12,632 nt of DNA from JAICIG01 sp035532215 (GCA_035532215.1 DATKRK010000399.1:1-12632), one strand, 5' to 3'; shown: positions 1-7,217, counted from the stretch's first letter. Notes: a model not told the origin generated them from the sequence alone. Numbers and translations are program-made.

Positions 1-42
1 CCGCGAGGCGCCAATCGGAACGGGGTTAAACGGTTTGCGGAT

Positions 43-62
43 CCCAGGCATAAATGCCTGGG
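43..62. repeat. Perfect 8-bp hairpin past moeA, REP-like or weak terminator
   Basis: The arms cccaggca (43-50) and tgcctggg (55-62) are perfectly complementary around a four-base loop taaa. The hairpin begins 37 bases beyond the moeA stop. No T-run follows the stem on either strand, so a standard intrinsic terminator is not supported. The form resembles the short dispersed 'cccaggc...gcctggg' palindromes that I believe recur between genes in planctomycete genomes, but repetition cannot be shown from one copy. It could protect the 3' end of the trpG/pabA-moeA transcript. Confidence 0.5.
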
Positions 63-98
63 CTACGTAAAAGAATACACCGTCCGCATCGAGCGGCC

Positions 99-1308
99 CT
101 ATTCCAGCGGAAATGCGTCGACCCAGTCGCCGGCATGGAACGTGCGGTCGCCGGCCGGGAAATAAACCAAGGCGTTGGCGGCCGAGAGGCCGCGAAGATC
201 GGCGGAACCTTTCCAGGCGAGCGGTTCAATGGCGGCGCCAGCGGCCGAGTACGCAAGCAGGGCCGGATGATAGGTCGACCGTTCGCCGCGGGGTAGGAAT
301 TCGGTCGTCAGCCGGGCGCGTACGGCCGAAAGCCCTGCAAAAGGCCGACCGGCGAGACGCGCCAGGGTCGGACGCACGAACAGCTCGAAACAAACCAGGC
401 TGCTGACCGGATTGCCGGGCAGGCCGAAGACCAGCGTCTGCGTCTGGCCGCGATCGAGCACGCCGAACCAGAGCGGCTTGCCCGGCTTCAAACTCACTTT
501 GTGAAATACCTTTCGCACGCCCAGTTCGACGAGCAATTCCGGAACGAGATCGAGCACGCCCGCCGACACGCCGCCCGAGAGCAGCAGCACGTCGGCCTGC
601 AAGCCTGCGGCGATCTGCTCGCTGAGCGTTCCTCGTTCGTCGCGGCCGATGCCTAGCTCGATCGGAACGCCGCCGGCGCGGCGAATGGAGGCTGCGAGCA
701 TGGGCCCGTTCGAATTGCGGATCTGACCGGGCCCCGGGCGCTCTCGCGGTTCGACCAACTCGTCGCCCGTCGGCAACACGGCCACTGCTGGCCGCGGTAT
801 GGCCAGAACCTCGGTGCGTCCGACTTCCGCCAGCAGGCCGATTTCGATCGGCCGCAGGACACGCCCGGCCCGCAGTACGACGTCGCCCTGACGCAGCGAA
901 GCTGCCCGGCGCATGATGTTTTGCCCGGCGCTGAATTTCGTGGTGCGGATTTGCACCTGGCCGAGCGGCCCGCCGGCGTCCGTCTCCAGTTCGGTCTGCT
1001 CGACCATTACCACCGCCTCGGCGCCTTCGGGCAACGGCGCGCCGGTCATGATCCGCGTGGCCGTTCCGCGCTCGACGCGCCGCGTGGGCAGCTTGCCCGC
1101 CACGACTTCTTCGAGCACTGTCAAGCAAGCTTCACCGCCAGCCAGATCGGCCGCCGTCACGGCGTAGCCGTCAACGATCGATTTGTCGTGCGGCGGGGAA
1201 TCGACGTCGCTGGCGACGTCTTCGGCCAGCACCAGCCCCAGGCACTCTGCCATGGGCATCCGCGTGGCGGTCTTGGGCCGCGCGACTTCTTCGATTCGCG
1301 CCAGGGCT

Positions 1309-1325
<17 letters not shown>
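99..1325 (-). CDS. moeA: Molybdopterin molybdenumtransferase MoeA
   Basis: MoeA inserts molybdate into adenylylated molybdopterin, the last common step of molybdenum cofactor synthesis in the cytosol. The 408-aa product has the usual family length. Visible blocks are D-K-S-I-V-D-G-Y at 47-54 (the family's D-x-S-x-x-D-G-Y), R-I-M-T-G-A-P-L-P-E-G-A at 91-102, P-T-G-D-E-L at 185-190, S-G-G-V-S-A-G at 250-256, K-P-G-K-P at 280-284 and G-L-P-G-N-P-V-S at 301-308; the last four define the MoCF-binding/MoeA fold. After GGVSAG the order is V-L-D rather than the common D-Y-D, a subfamily difference. The ATG at 1325 lies inside the end of the upstream glutaminase gene (17-base overlap) and has no Shine-Dalgarno, suggesting translational coupling. 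No other moa or mob genes are present. Confidence 0.95.
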
Positions 1326-1926
<601 letters not shown>

Positions 1927-2665
1927 GGGCAAACGCCGGGGGAGTCGTGAATTCCGGCAGACGGCCGGTACACGCCATTTTACCGGAAACGGAGGGCGGT
2001 TGCAGTCCCCAGGGTGCTTGCGATTGCGAGCAAGCCGCCGGGGCGATAAGGTCGGTTTGCCCGGCGGCCCGGAGACAGCGCAAGATCGCTGGACGGTGGG
2101 CGCCGCCGCTTTCGAACGCTGCTTGCCGAAAACTCGCGGTTGACGGCCGAAGGGCCGCCTTGGAAAGCGAAAAATCATGATTTATATGCCCCACGAAATC
2201 ATCAACGGCCGGAACGCCGGAAAAGGCCAAAAAACTCGGCCCGCAGGCAAAAACGCCAACCGCGGCCATTTATGGATATGCGTCAAAACGGCCGCCAAAT
2301 GGGCGCCGATCGGGCATGAAATGCCGCGTTTTGGACGCCGCTCGACGGCCCCATGAGGCGCAAAACCCTTGTTTTCTCGGAGAATTCTGCGACCCGAGGC
2401 CGATTCGGACGCGCGCCGCGCGCGAAGATATAAATAAATCGGCCGAAATATAAATCACTGAGGCCTGTTCGAAGGAAGTTTTTTTGGGCGGCGGCGACCA
2501 CCAGCTAAATAGATCGTCCCGCTTTTTGGAGGATGAGGCGATCCGTCGAGCCGGGGCAATTACGGGTTCCTCTTCTCTGTTCTGGTTGCGGCAGATGATG
2601 CAACCGGCAAGTAAAGCTGCATCGAGAACGGAGACATGCGAACGACCGCGGGTTTGCCTTGCGGT
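1927..2665. other. Gene-poor stretch with AT-rich octamer repeats and a palindrome
   Basis: About 740 bases separate the glutaminase start from the end of the FliN-like gene. Open frames exist on both strands, but none shows a recognisable protein or a good ribosome binding site. Visible structure: a perfect 12-bp palindrome aaatcatgattt at 2172-2183; the octamer ATATAAAT at 2428-2435 and 2448-2455 (exactly 20 bases apart) and inverted as atttatat at 2180-2187; and seven T at 2478-2484. The promoter of the glutaminase-moeA pair presumably lies here, but I cannot place it. Confidence 0.5.
2428..2455. repeat. Direct repeat ATATAAAT, 20-base period
   Basis: ATATAAAT occurs at 2428-2435 and again at 2448-2455 with a period of exactly 20 bases, in a local AT-rich patch within otherwise GC-rich DNA. 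An inverted copy (atttatat, 2180-2187) lies about 240 bases away, overlapping the 12-bp palindrome at 2172-2183. They could be protein-binding sites or simply relics of low-complexity sequence. Confidence 0.45.
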
Positions 2666-3562
2666 CTATCGCCGCCGCACCGGCTTGAAGCGTTCGCCGG
2701 GCAGACGTAGCGAAGTGAGGCGGATGCCGAACTTATCGCCGACTTTCACGGCCTCGCCTTCGGCCACCGGCTGGTCGCCGACCTGCAGCGAGAGCATTTC
2801 CTCGCACGATTTGTCGAACTGAATGATCGTGCCGGGACCCAACTCGACGATGCGGCCGATCGGCTGCTTCGTTTCGGCCAGCGTGACGATCACCGGCACC
2901 TTGATCCGCAGCAGGCTCCGCGAGTAAGTAGGGAGTTCTTCGACGGAGCGGGCGAATTGACCAAGCTTGGCCGACGCTTGGGCCGCCGGAACTGCGGGCG
3001 AGATCGCCTCCTTCGGCGCCGTGGCGGCTGGCGCGCCTTTTGCGGCGGGGGGGTCGGCGAACACGTCGCCGGGCGAGTCGGCCGGCCAGATTAGGCTCAA
3101 GACGCCCGAATTGCCTGAAGGCGCCTTGAGTCGCAACGGCACGACGCCCGCTCCGGCTGCCACCCCGCCACGCTCGATGGCCTCGGCGAGATTCGACACC
3201 CGCGCAGCCTTGAACCCTTCGGGCATGAACTGCTCGGGCAGCACCAGCATGCCGGCTTCCTGAGCCAAGGTCGCGAGCACGCTTTGCCCGGTGGCATCAG
3301 GATCGGCGTACCAATCGGGCAGCAGGCCGCACGACTCGGACAGCACTAGCAGCGCAGCCGAGCCTTCGACGGTGAGCAACACCATTAGCCCCGGTTCGGC
3401 CCAATCCTTCGACGCGGCGTCGGGGTCGAAATGTTCGAGCGGTTCCACGGCGACTTCGACCGCGCCGCCCAGCAGCCCGGCGAGCGCGGCGCCCAATTCA
3501 ACGGCGCCCGCCTGACAGGCGGCGACGACTTCGTCGGTGGTGGCCTTTCCCAGGTATGCCAT
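2666..3562 (-). CDS. FliM/FliN family (SpoA domain) protein
   Basis: The C-terminal part (about 213-288 of 298 aa) reads as a SpoA/FliN domain: R-I-K-V-P-V-I-V-T-L-A-E at 219-230, I-G-R-I-V-E-L-G-P-G at 235-244, and V-G-D-K-F-G-I-R-L at 274-282. In flagellar motors and type III secretion this domain forms the C-ring. The N-terminal half (about 8-160) begins with small helical A-x-x-L-G-x-A-L-A-G-L-L-G-G segments and is reminiscent of CheC/FliM middle domains, a weaker call. An Ala/Pro-rich linker (about 165-197) joins the two. FliN proper is only about 100-140 aa, so this is a longer fusion type. No flagellar or chemotaxis gene lies nearby. I chose the ATG at 3562. An in-frame GTG at 3706 would add 48 Arg-rich residues of no recognised domain. 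No Shine-Dalgarno is visible. Confidence 0.8.
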   Translation of the reverse strand: MAYLGKATTDEVVAACQAGAVELGAALAGLLGGAVEVAVEPLEHFDPDAASKDWAEPGLMVLLTVEGSAALLVLSESCGLLPDWYADPDATGQSVLATLAQEAGMLVLPEQFMPEGFKAARVSNLAEAIERGGVAAGAGVVPLRLKAPSGNSGVLSLIWPADSPGDVFADPPAAKGAPAATAPKEAISPAVPAAQASAKLGQFARSVEELPTYSRSLLRIKVPVIVTLAETKQPIGRIVELGPGTIIQFDKSCEEMLSLQVGDQPVAEGEAVKVGDKFGIRLTSLRLPGERFKPVRRR

Positions 3563-3610
3563 TAGAGGGGAACGATCCAGCGAACTTCGACGACGGAAGA
3601 CTCGGAAAGA

Positions 3611-3707
3611 CGTGCTGGCGCCCGGACCAACGACCACGTGATCCCGAATATCGGCCGATTCGCCGACGAACTTGAGCCGAAGCGCCCCTAAAGTTCGCGC
3701 CAGCACG
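3611..3707. repeat. 11-bp perfect inverted repeat in the FliN-like leader
   Basis: cgtgctggcgc at 3611-3621 and its exact complement gcgccagcacg at 3697-3707 are separated by 75 bases. They lie upstream of the chosen start of the SpoA-domain gene, in the divergent region with nadA, and would form a long-range stem in the minus-strand leader RNA. If translation instead begins at the GTG at 3706, the repeat falls within coding sequence. Confidence 0.5.
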
Positions 3708-3745
3708 GATCGCGTCAGGGGCCTGTCTCCACCCCTCGGCCGGGA

Positions 3746-3751
3746 TATACT
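3746..3751 (+). promoter_or_regulatory. Possible -10 box of nadA (TATACT)
   Basis: TATACT matches the sigma-70 consensus at five of six positions and stands out in GC-rich surroundings, about 60 bases before the nadA ATG. The hexamer 17 bases upstream (ctgtct, 3723-3728) is a poor -35, so the promoter is only suggested. Confidence 0.35.
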
Positions 3752-3783
3752 AATTTGTGAAACCTAACAATTGCCAAGCACCT

Positions 3784-3795
3784 GCCCCGCGGGGC
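3784..3795. promoter_or_regulatory. 12-bp GC palindrome in the nadA leader
   Basis: gccccgcggggc is a perfect 12-base palindrome lying between the putative -10 and the nadA start. A GAGGA at 3796-3800, eleven bases before the ATG and directly abutting the palindrome, is the only ribosome-binding candidate. A regulator bound here could affect nadA, but in GC-rich DNA such palindromes also arise by chance. No specific NAD regulator site is recognised. Confidence 0.35.
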
Positions 3796-3811
3796 GAGGA
3801 TACTCGTTTTC

Positions 3812-4957
3812 ATGAGCACTGTTACCGGCCGCCCGGCAGAGGCGGCCTTCGAGTTGGCGCCCTACAAATCGCTCGATAACGAGACGCTGGCCGCACGCAT
3901 CAACGCCGTGCGGGCCGAGTTGGGCTCGCGGCTGCTCGTCCTAGGCCATCACTACCAGCAGGACGAAGTCATCGCCCTTTCCGACCTCCGCGGCGACAGC
4001 TACCAACTCAGCCAGATGGCCGCCCAGAGCGGCGATTGCCGGGCGATCGCCTTCTGCGGCGTCCACTTCATGGCCGAAACGGCCGATATTCTGGCCAACC
4101 GGCCCGAACGGCTGGCCGAACGCGGGGGCGAGCGCGTGACCGTCGTGCTGCCCGACATGGCCGCCGGCTGCTCGATGGCCGACCTGGCGGCGATCGACCA
4201 GGTTGAAAGCTGCTGGGAAGAGCTGGGCGAAGTGCTCGACACCGAGGACATTACGCCGGTCACCTACATCAACTCGGCCGCCAGCCTCAAGGCCTTTTGC
4301 GGGCGGCACGGCGGCATCGTCTGCACGTCGAGCAACGCCGCGGCCGTGCTGAAGTGGGCCTTCAACCGCACGAGCCGCGTGCTGTTCTTCCCCGACCAGC
4401 ACCTGGGCCGCAACACGGCCTTTGCGATGGGCGTGCCGCTTGCGCAGATGCCTGTCTGGAACCCGCACGCCGAAGAATTCGGCGGCAACACCGAAGAGAC
4501 CCTGCGAAACAGCAAGGTCCTGCTCTGGCAGGGGCATTGCAGCGTACACGCCATGTTCCGGCCCGAGCACGTCGATCAGTTCCGGGCGAAGTTCCCCGGT
4601 ATCAAGATTCTGGTCCATCCGGAATGCACACGCGAGGTGGTGGCCAAGGCCGACGTCTATGGCTCGACCGGCAAGATCATCAAGGAGGTCGAATCGGCGC
4701 CGTCGGGCACGAAGTGGGCCATCGGCACCGAGTTGCACCTCGTCCACCGCCTGAAGCAGGAGCACCCCGAGCAGGAGATTCACTTCCTTTCGCCGGTCGT
4801 CTGCATGTGCGCCACGATGTACCGCATCGACCTGGCCCATCTCTGCTGGAGCCTCGAAAACCTCGCCGCCGGCGCACCCGTCAACGTAATCCGCGTCGAC
4901 GACGAGACGACGCATTGGTCGCTGGTGGCGCTGGAGCGGATGCTGGAAGTGAAGTAA
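3812..4957 (+). CDS. nadA: Quinolinate synthase NadA
   Basis: NadA condenses iminoaspartate with dihydroxyacetone phosphate to quinolinate in de novo NAD synthesis, using a [4Fe-4S] cluster. The 381-aa product is of the longer, Bacillus-like form. Visible blocks are L-G-H-H-Y-Q-Q-D-E-V at 44-53, G-D-S-Y-Q-L-S at 61-67, D-M-A-A-G-C-S-M-A at 115-123, Y-I-N-S-A-A-S-L-K at 152-160, G-H-C-S-V-H at 241-246, V-H-P-E-C at 268-272, and S-P-V-V-C-M-C-A-T-M at 327-336. By analogy with B. subtilis NadA (Cys110, Cys230, Cys320) the cluster ligands are Cys120, Cys243 and one of Cys331/Cys333. The first 18 residues are variable. The family's partners nadB and nadC are absent from the window. Codon use is strongly GC-rich, in contrast to the next gene downstream. 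Confidence 0.97.
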   Translation: MSTVTGRPAEAAFELAPYKSLDNETLAARINAVRAELGSRLLVLGHHYQQDEVIALSDLRGDSYQLSQMAAQSGDCRAIAFCGVHFMAETADILANRPERLAERGGERVTVVLPDMAAGCSMADLAAIDQVESCWEELGEVLDTEDITPVTYINSAASLKAFCGRHGGIVCTSSNAAAVLKWAFNRTSRVLFFPDQHLGRNTAFAMGVPLAQMPVWNPHAEEFGGNTEETLRNSKVLLWQGHCSVHAMFRPEHVDQFRAKFPGIKILVHPECTREVVAKADVYGSTGKIIKEVESAPSGTKWAIGTELHLVHRLKQEHPEQEIHFLSPVVCMCATMYRIDLAHLCWSLENLAAGAPVNVIRVDDETTHWSLVALERMLEVK

Positions 4958-5015
4958 GCTACGGAAGTAGGCTCCGATTGCAAGGCAGTTGCCGCGACAA
5001 AGCACTCTTCGCCCT

Positions 5016-5020
5016 GGAGG
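5016..5020 (+). promoter_or_regulatory. Strong Shine-Dalgarno of the HEPN/AbiU2-like gene
   Basis: GGAGG (within tggagg) lies seven bases before the ATG at 5028, a near-ideal ribosome binding site. Most larger genes in this window have none, so it both fixes this start and sets the gene apart. Confidence 0.75.
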
Positions 5021-5027
5021 TTGAAAC

Positions 5028-5669
5028 ATGAACGGTCCTCTCGCGGTCGAGACCGCGGTAAATAAACTCGAGGTGGCCCGCAAGCATCTTGTCATGGCAT
5101 ACGCGCGCTGGACCTTGTATCGGGAAATTTACCGCTCGGGTAAAGATAACATCGATGTCCTGAACGCAGTCACGGGTTTAGGCTGGGGAATGATCCATGA
5201 CCTGCTGATTGACTCGATCATCCTCGATATTACGCGGCTTTTGGATAAAGACGGACGGACGTTATCGCTGCGCCGAATAATCAGCGACCTAGACGACGAG
5301 AAAACTGCGAAGCTGCTCAACAAAAGTTTAGACGACGTTGCTGACGCGGTTAAAATCCTCAAAATCCACCGCGATAAACGAGTGGCGCACTTCAACCAAG
5401 AGATTGCGCTAGACGCGCGGAAACTCCCCAGCTTGGACGCTAAAATGTTTGAGGACGGTCTTAAGCGACTGGGCGACCTAATGAACAAGCTCGCCGAACA
5501 CCTAGGCGCTGATTGCTATGACGGGTATGAACCCGTCACGGATCCTACAGGCACCTCAATAGTCGTGTACCTTCGCTGCGGTTTACAAGCGGCTGAACTT
5601 GGAAAAAAAGCAGTTCTTGGCGAGATTTCAAAAGAGGAGCTTTTCGAGGAGGTTGCAAAGCTCGCTTAG
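5028..5669 (+). CDS. HEPN/AbiU2-like hypothetical protein
   Basis: This is a 213-aa soluble, all-helical protein. The N-terminal part has the rhythm of HEPN_AbiU2-type domains: A-R-W-T-L-Y-R-E-I-Y around 26-35, L-L-I-D-S-I-I-L-D-I-T-R-L-L-D-K around 59-74, L-S-L-R-R-I-I at 79-85, and then R-D-K-R-V-A-H at 115-121. That last block carries the charged Arg and His of the R-x4-6-H motif, here R115-x5-H121, used by many HEPN ribonucleases; AbiU2 belongs to a lactococcal phage-abortive system. The Asp usually seen after A-H is replaced (H-F-N). Family membership is by eye and RNase activity is unproven. The C-terminal 50 residues are unassigned. My count over 5041-5640 gives about 52% GC, against roughly 70% in nadA lines, suggesting acquired DNA. 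No nucleotidyltransferase antitoxin gene is adjacent. Confidence 0.75.
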   Translation: MNGPLAVETAVNKLEVARKHLVMAYARWTLYREIYRSGKDNIDVLNAVTGLGWGMIHDLLIDSIILDITRLLDKDGRTLSLRRIISDLDDEKTAKLLNKSLDDVADAVKILKIHRDKRVAHFNQEIALDARKLPSLDAKMFEDGLKRLGDLMNKLAEHLGADCYDGYEPVTDPTGTSIVVYLRCGLQAAELGKKAVLGEISKEELFEEVAKLA

Positions 5670-5681
5670 GTCGATTCGGTT

Positions 5682-5704
5682 GCCTGGAGAGGGGAGCGCC
5701 AGGC
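5682..5704. other. Hairpin after the HEPN/AbiU2-like gene
   Basis: gcctgg (5682-5687) and ccaggc (5699-5704) form a perfect six-base stem with an 11-base purine-rich loop, starting 12 bases past the stop codon. No U-tract follows, so it is at best an mRNA end-stabilising structure and not a typical intrinsic terminator. Confidence 0.3.
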
Positions 5705-5723
5705 TCGCATCGTCGCCGACGCC

Positions 5724-5729
5724 TATAAT
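5724..5729 (+). promoter_or_regulatory. Possible -10 box (TATAAT)
   Basis: A perfect TATAAT lies in the roughly 200-base gap before the 231-aa gene, about 140 bases upstream of its chosen start. The hexamer 17 bases upstream (aggctc) is not -35-like. It may drive the downstream gene or be a chance match. Confidence 0.3.
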
Positions 5730-5868
5730 TGCTCCGCCAGCGCGGTGGCAGTTGGTCGCTCGGTTGAGCTTGTAGCGGCGCGTATTGTGCTATTCGGGCA
5801 GACCAGATGGTACTCGCCGACGGATGGTGACAAATTCCTTTTTTCTCGAAACACCGGGCACTTTGAGC

Positions 5869-6564
5869 ATGAGCGACCCGATCCGAAGTGTACCGATGCA
5901 CGAACTAAAAGAGGCAGCCGTGCCCGAGGAGTTATTGAATCAACTGGCTGCTTCGGGCGCGGACGCGCCCGTCAGCTTGATTTGTGAAATCGAACTGACG
6001 CGGTTCAACGCCGCGGAACGGCAGAGGCTGCTGCCGTTGCTCTGGAGCTACATCCTGCGGCATCGCGACAGCAACAGCCCGGAGACGCTGGCGGCGGTCG
6101 GGGCGGCGATCCGTAAGTACATTGCACTCATGCCGATAGAGGAAATGGGGCGCTTGGCGGTCTTGCTGGAATCGGGGCACAAGTCGGCGCTGCCGATCGA
6201 ACTCGAAATCGAAGTCGCGAAGATGATCTATCGCAATTTCGAGGTTCATCCGCCACTCGAACTGAATCCCCATCCGGACCTGGCGCGATTGCTTTGGGAA
6301 ATGGTGCAAGCGTATGCAAATCCCCGCTTGCTATCGCGAGATAAACATTCGGCCGCGGCGTTGATTTCCATCCAGGCGCTCGTTGCCATGCGAAGTGAAT
6401 TCGCGTCGAACGCCATACACGTTGCCGCCGCGAGTCCCTACCGCTGGTTTGCGGAACTCGTCGCGGATCAAGTCGATCGATTGCACGATCGTTGGAGCGC
6501 GACGCGTCCTGAGGCTGCCGCCTGGCTGGCGACGTCGCAGAAGGAAATGCAAGTTACCGCGTGA
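5869..6564 (+). CDS. Hypothetical helical protein
   Basis: I do not recognise this 231-aa protein. It is predicted mostly helical, without membrane segments or Cys motifs. Stretches such as E-R-Q-R-L-L-P-L-L-W-S-Y-I-L-R (about 48-62), P-I-E-E-M-G-R-L-A-V-L-L-E and D-L-A-R-L-L-W-E-M-V-Q-A-Y could be paired helices of a HEAT-like solenoid, but no repeat is clear enough to assert. The start is uncertain: the frame is open from an ATG at 5785, and ATGs at 5824, 5869 and 5896 are possible. 5869 was chosen because the preceding 28 residues look non-coding; none has a Shine-Dalgarno. Codon use is GC-rich and typical of the region, which argues for a real resident gene. It ends 40 bases from the convergent miniprotein gene. 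Confidence 0.6.
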   Translation: MSDPIRSVPMHELKEAAVPEELLNQLAASGADAPVSLICEIELTRFNAAERQRLLPLLWSYILRHRDSNSPETLAAVGAAIRKYIALMPIEEMGRLAVLLESGHKSALPIELEIEVAKMIYRNFEVHPPLELNPHPDLARLLWEMVQAYANPRLLSRDKHSAAALISIQALVAMRSEFASNAIHVAAASPYRWFAELVADQVDRLHDRWSATRPEAAAWLATSQKEMQVTA

Positions 6565-6604
6565 TCGGAGGGGCGCATGCCAAGTTTCCGCGTCGAGGGA
6601 GCGC

Positions 6605-6721
6605 TCAGCCCTGCTTCTTCTTGATCGGCCGGGCCCGGTAGCGGTTGAGATTCATCTTGCGCTGCAGATGGGCGAACTTGGTCGCCGGCATCCGCGGGGT
6701 TTTCTTGCCTTTGTCGGCCAT
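6605..6721 (-). CDS. Small basic protein, 38 aa
   Basis: This is a miniprotein of 38 residues starting M-A-D-K-G-K-K-T-P-R and ending P-I-K-K-K-Q-G, with about a third Lys/Arg and only one Asp. The ATG at 6721 is preceded by AAAGGAG, ending nine bases before it, one of only two consensus ribosome binding sites in the window. This supports the short start over the 111-codon open frame that encloses it, whose upstream part is Arg/Ser/Gly-rich and antisense-like. The family is not recognised. Its size and charge suggest nucleic-acid or ribosome binding, which is inference. It lies 56 bases downstream of the 107-aa gene on the same strand and is probably cotranscribed with it. Confidence 0.72.
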   Translation of the reverse strand: MADKGKKTPRMPATKFAHLQRKMNLNRYRARPIKKKQG

Positions 6722-6722
6722 C

Positions 6723-6745
6723 GGCGAACGCTCCTTTCGGCGAGA
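6723..6745 (-). promoter_or_regulatory. Consensus Shine-Dalgarno of the 38-aa gene
   Basis: Read on the minus strand, AAAGGAG is followed by nine bases and then the ATG at 6721. It decides the start of the miniprotein and is the strongest evidence that the miniprotein is translated. Confidence 0.7.
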
Positions 6746-6777
6746 GTCTGGTTGGCCTCGGTGCTCGGCGCCCCTGC

Positions 6778-7101
6778 TCAGCCGCCCGCTCGACGCTCGG
6801 CTTGCAAGACTTCCAGGATGTCGAAGATCAAGTGCTCTCCCGGCTGGCCGGTTTCGAGCACCGCGTGCAGGATCCCGGCTTCCCAGCACTCTTCCAGGAC
6901 TTTGAGTAAATCGGGCTTGGCGGGCCGGACGATCCTCCACTCGGGGCTCCCGTCGGCGTCGCGGACGTGCTCGCGCGCCAGTTCAACCGACAGGAACAGC
7001 GCCAAGGCGCGGCGTCCGTCCTCCAACGGCCAGAGCGCGAAGTTCATCTTGTCGCCTTGCAGGCAATACGCCACGTAGGGCTCGACTTCGTCGGCGCTCA
7101 T
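6778..7101 (-). CDS. Hypothetical protein, 107 aa
   Basis: This 107-aa protein is of no family I can name. It reads as a compact alpha/beta domain: Y-V-A-Y-C-L-Q-G-D and M-N-F-A-L-W-P-L-E-D-G near 9-28, R-A-L-A-L-F-L-S-V-E-L-A-R near 31-43, E-W-R-I-V-R-P-A-K-P-D-L-L-K-V-L near 54-69, and A-G-I-L-H-A-V-L-E near 75-83. Alternating hydrophobic strands and amphipathic helices argue for real coding sequence, as does GC-rich third-position use. There is no signal peptide or membrane segment. The ATG at 7101 has no close Shine-Dalgarno; gagg lies about 11 bases upstream. It leads the minus-strand pair with the 38-aa basic protein and is divergent from the SEC-C-like/TPR gene. Confidence 0.7.
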   Translation of the reverse strand: MSADEVEPYVAYCLQGDKMNFALWPLEDGRRALALFLSVELAREHVRDADGSPEWRIVRPAKPDLLKVLEECWEAGILHAVLETGQPGEHLIFDILEVLQAERRAGG

Positions 7102-7145
7102 GCTTCGCCCATCCTCGCCAGATTTGCACTCCAGGGTTCTCCTTT

Positions 7146-7174
7146 GGTCTAGCCCCGGCGGCTCGAACTGTCAA
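7146..7174 (-). promoter_or_regulatory. Possible promoter of the 107-aa/38-aa pair
   Basis: On the minus strand a perfect TTGACA (7174-7169) is followed, after 17 bases, by tagacc (7151-7146), a poor -10. The distance to the ATG at 7101 is suitable. Support rests on the -35 alone. Confidence 0.3.
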
Positions 7175-7211
7175 ATCGGCGGCGTCGGGCCCGTCGTCAA
7201 TCGGGCGGGCT

Positions 7212-7217
7212 TATGAT
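7212..7217 (+). promoter_or_regulatory. Possible -10 box of the SEC-C-like/TPR-ribD pair (TATGAT)
   Basis: TATGAT matches the -10 consensus at five of six positions, 64 bases before the ATG at 7281 and back to back with the minus-strand promoter candidate. No good -35 lies 16-18 bases upstream. Confidence 0.35.

Noticed and set aside
226..1128. 300-codon minus-strand open frame
   Set aside because: Arg/Ala/Gly-rich shadow of moeA in another frame; moeA matches its family throughout.
2478..2484. T7 run as a plus-strand terminator
   Set aside because: No plus-strand gene lies upstream and the preceding sequence has only a three-base stem.
3941..5095. 384-codon minus-strand frame
   Set aside because: Antisense to nadA, whose frame carries all catalytic motifs. 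His/Ala/Gly-rich composition is typical of a shadow.
5028..6564. Toxin-antitoxin pair formed by the HEPN-like gene and the next gene
   Set aside because: The genes are 200 bases apart, the second is larger and unlike known HEPN partners, and GC content differs. No evidence for a pair beyond adjacency.
6722..6940. N-terminal extension of the 38-aa protein to 111 aa
   Set aside because: It overlaps the 107-aa gene, is low-complexity Arg/Ser/Gly, and the consensus Shine-Dalgarno sits just before the internal ATG.
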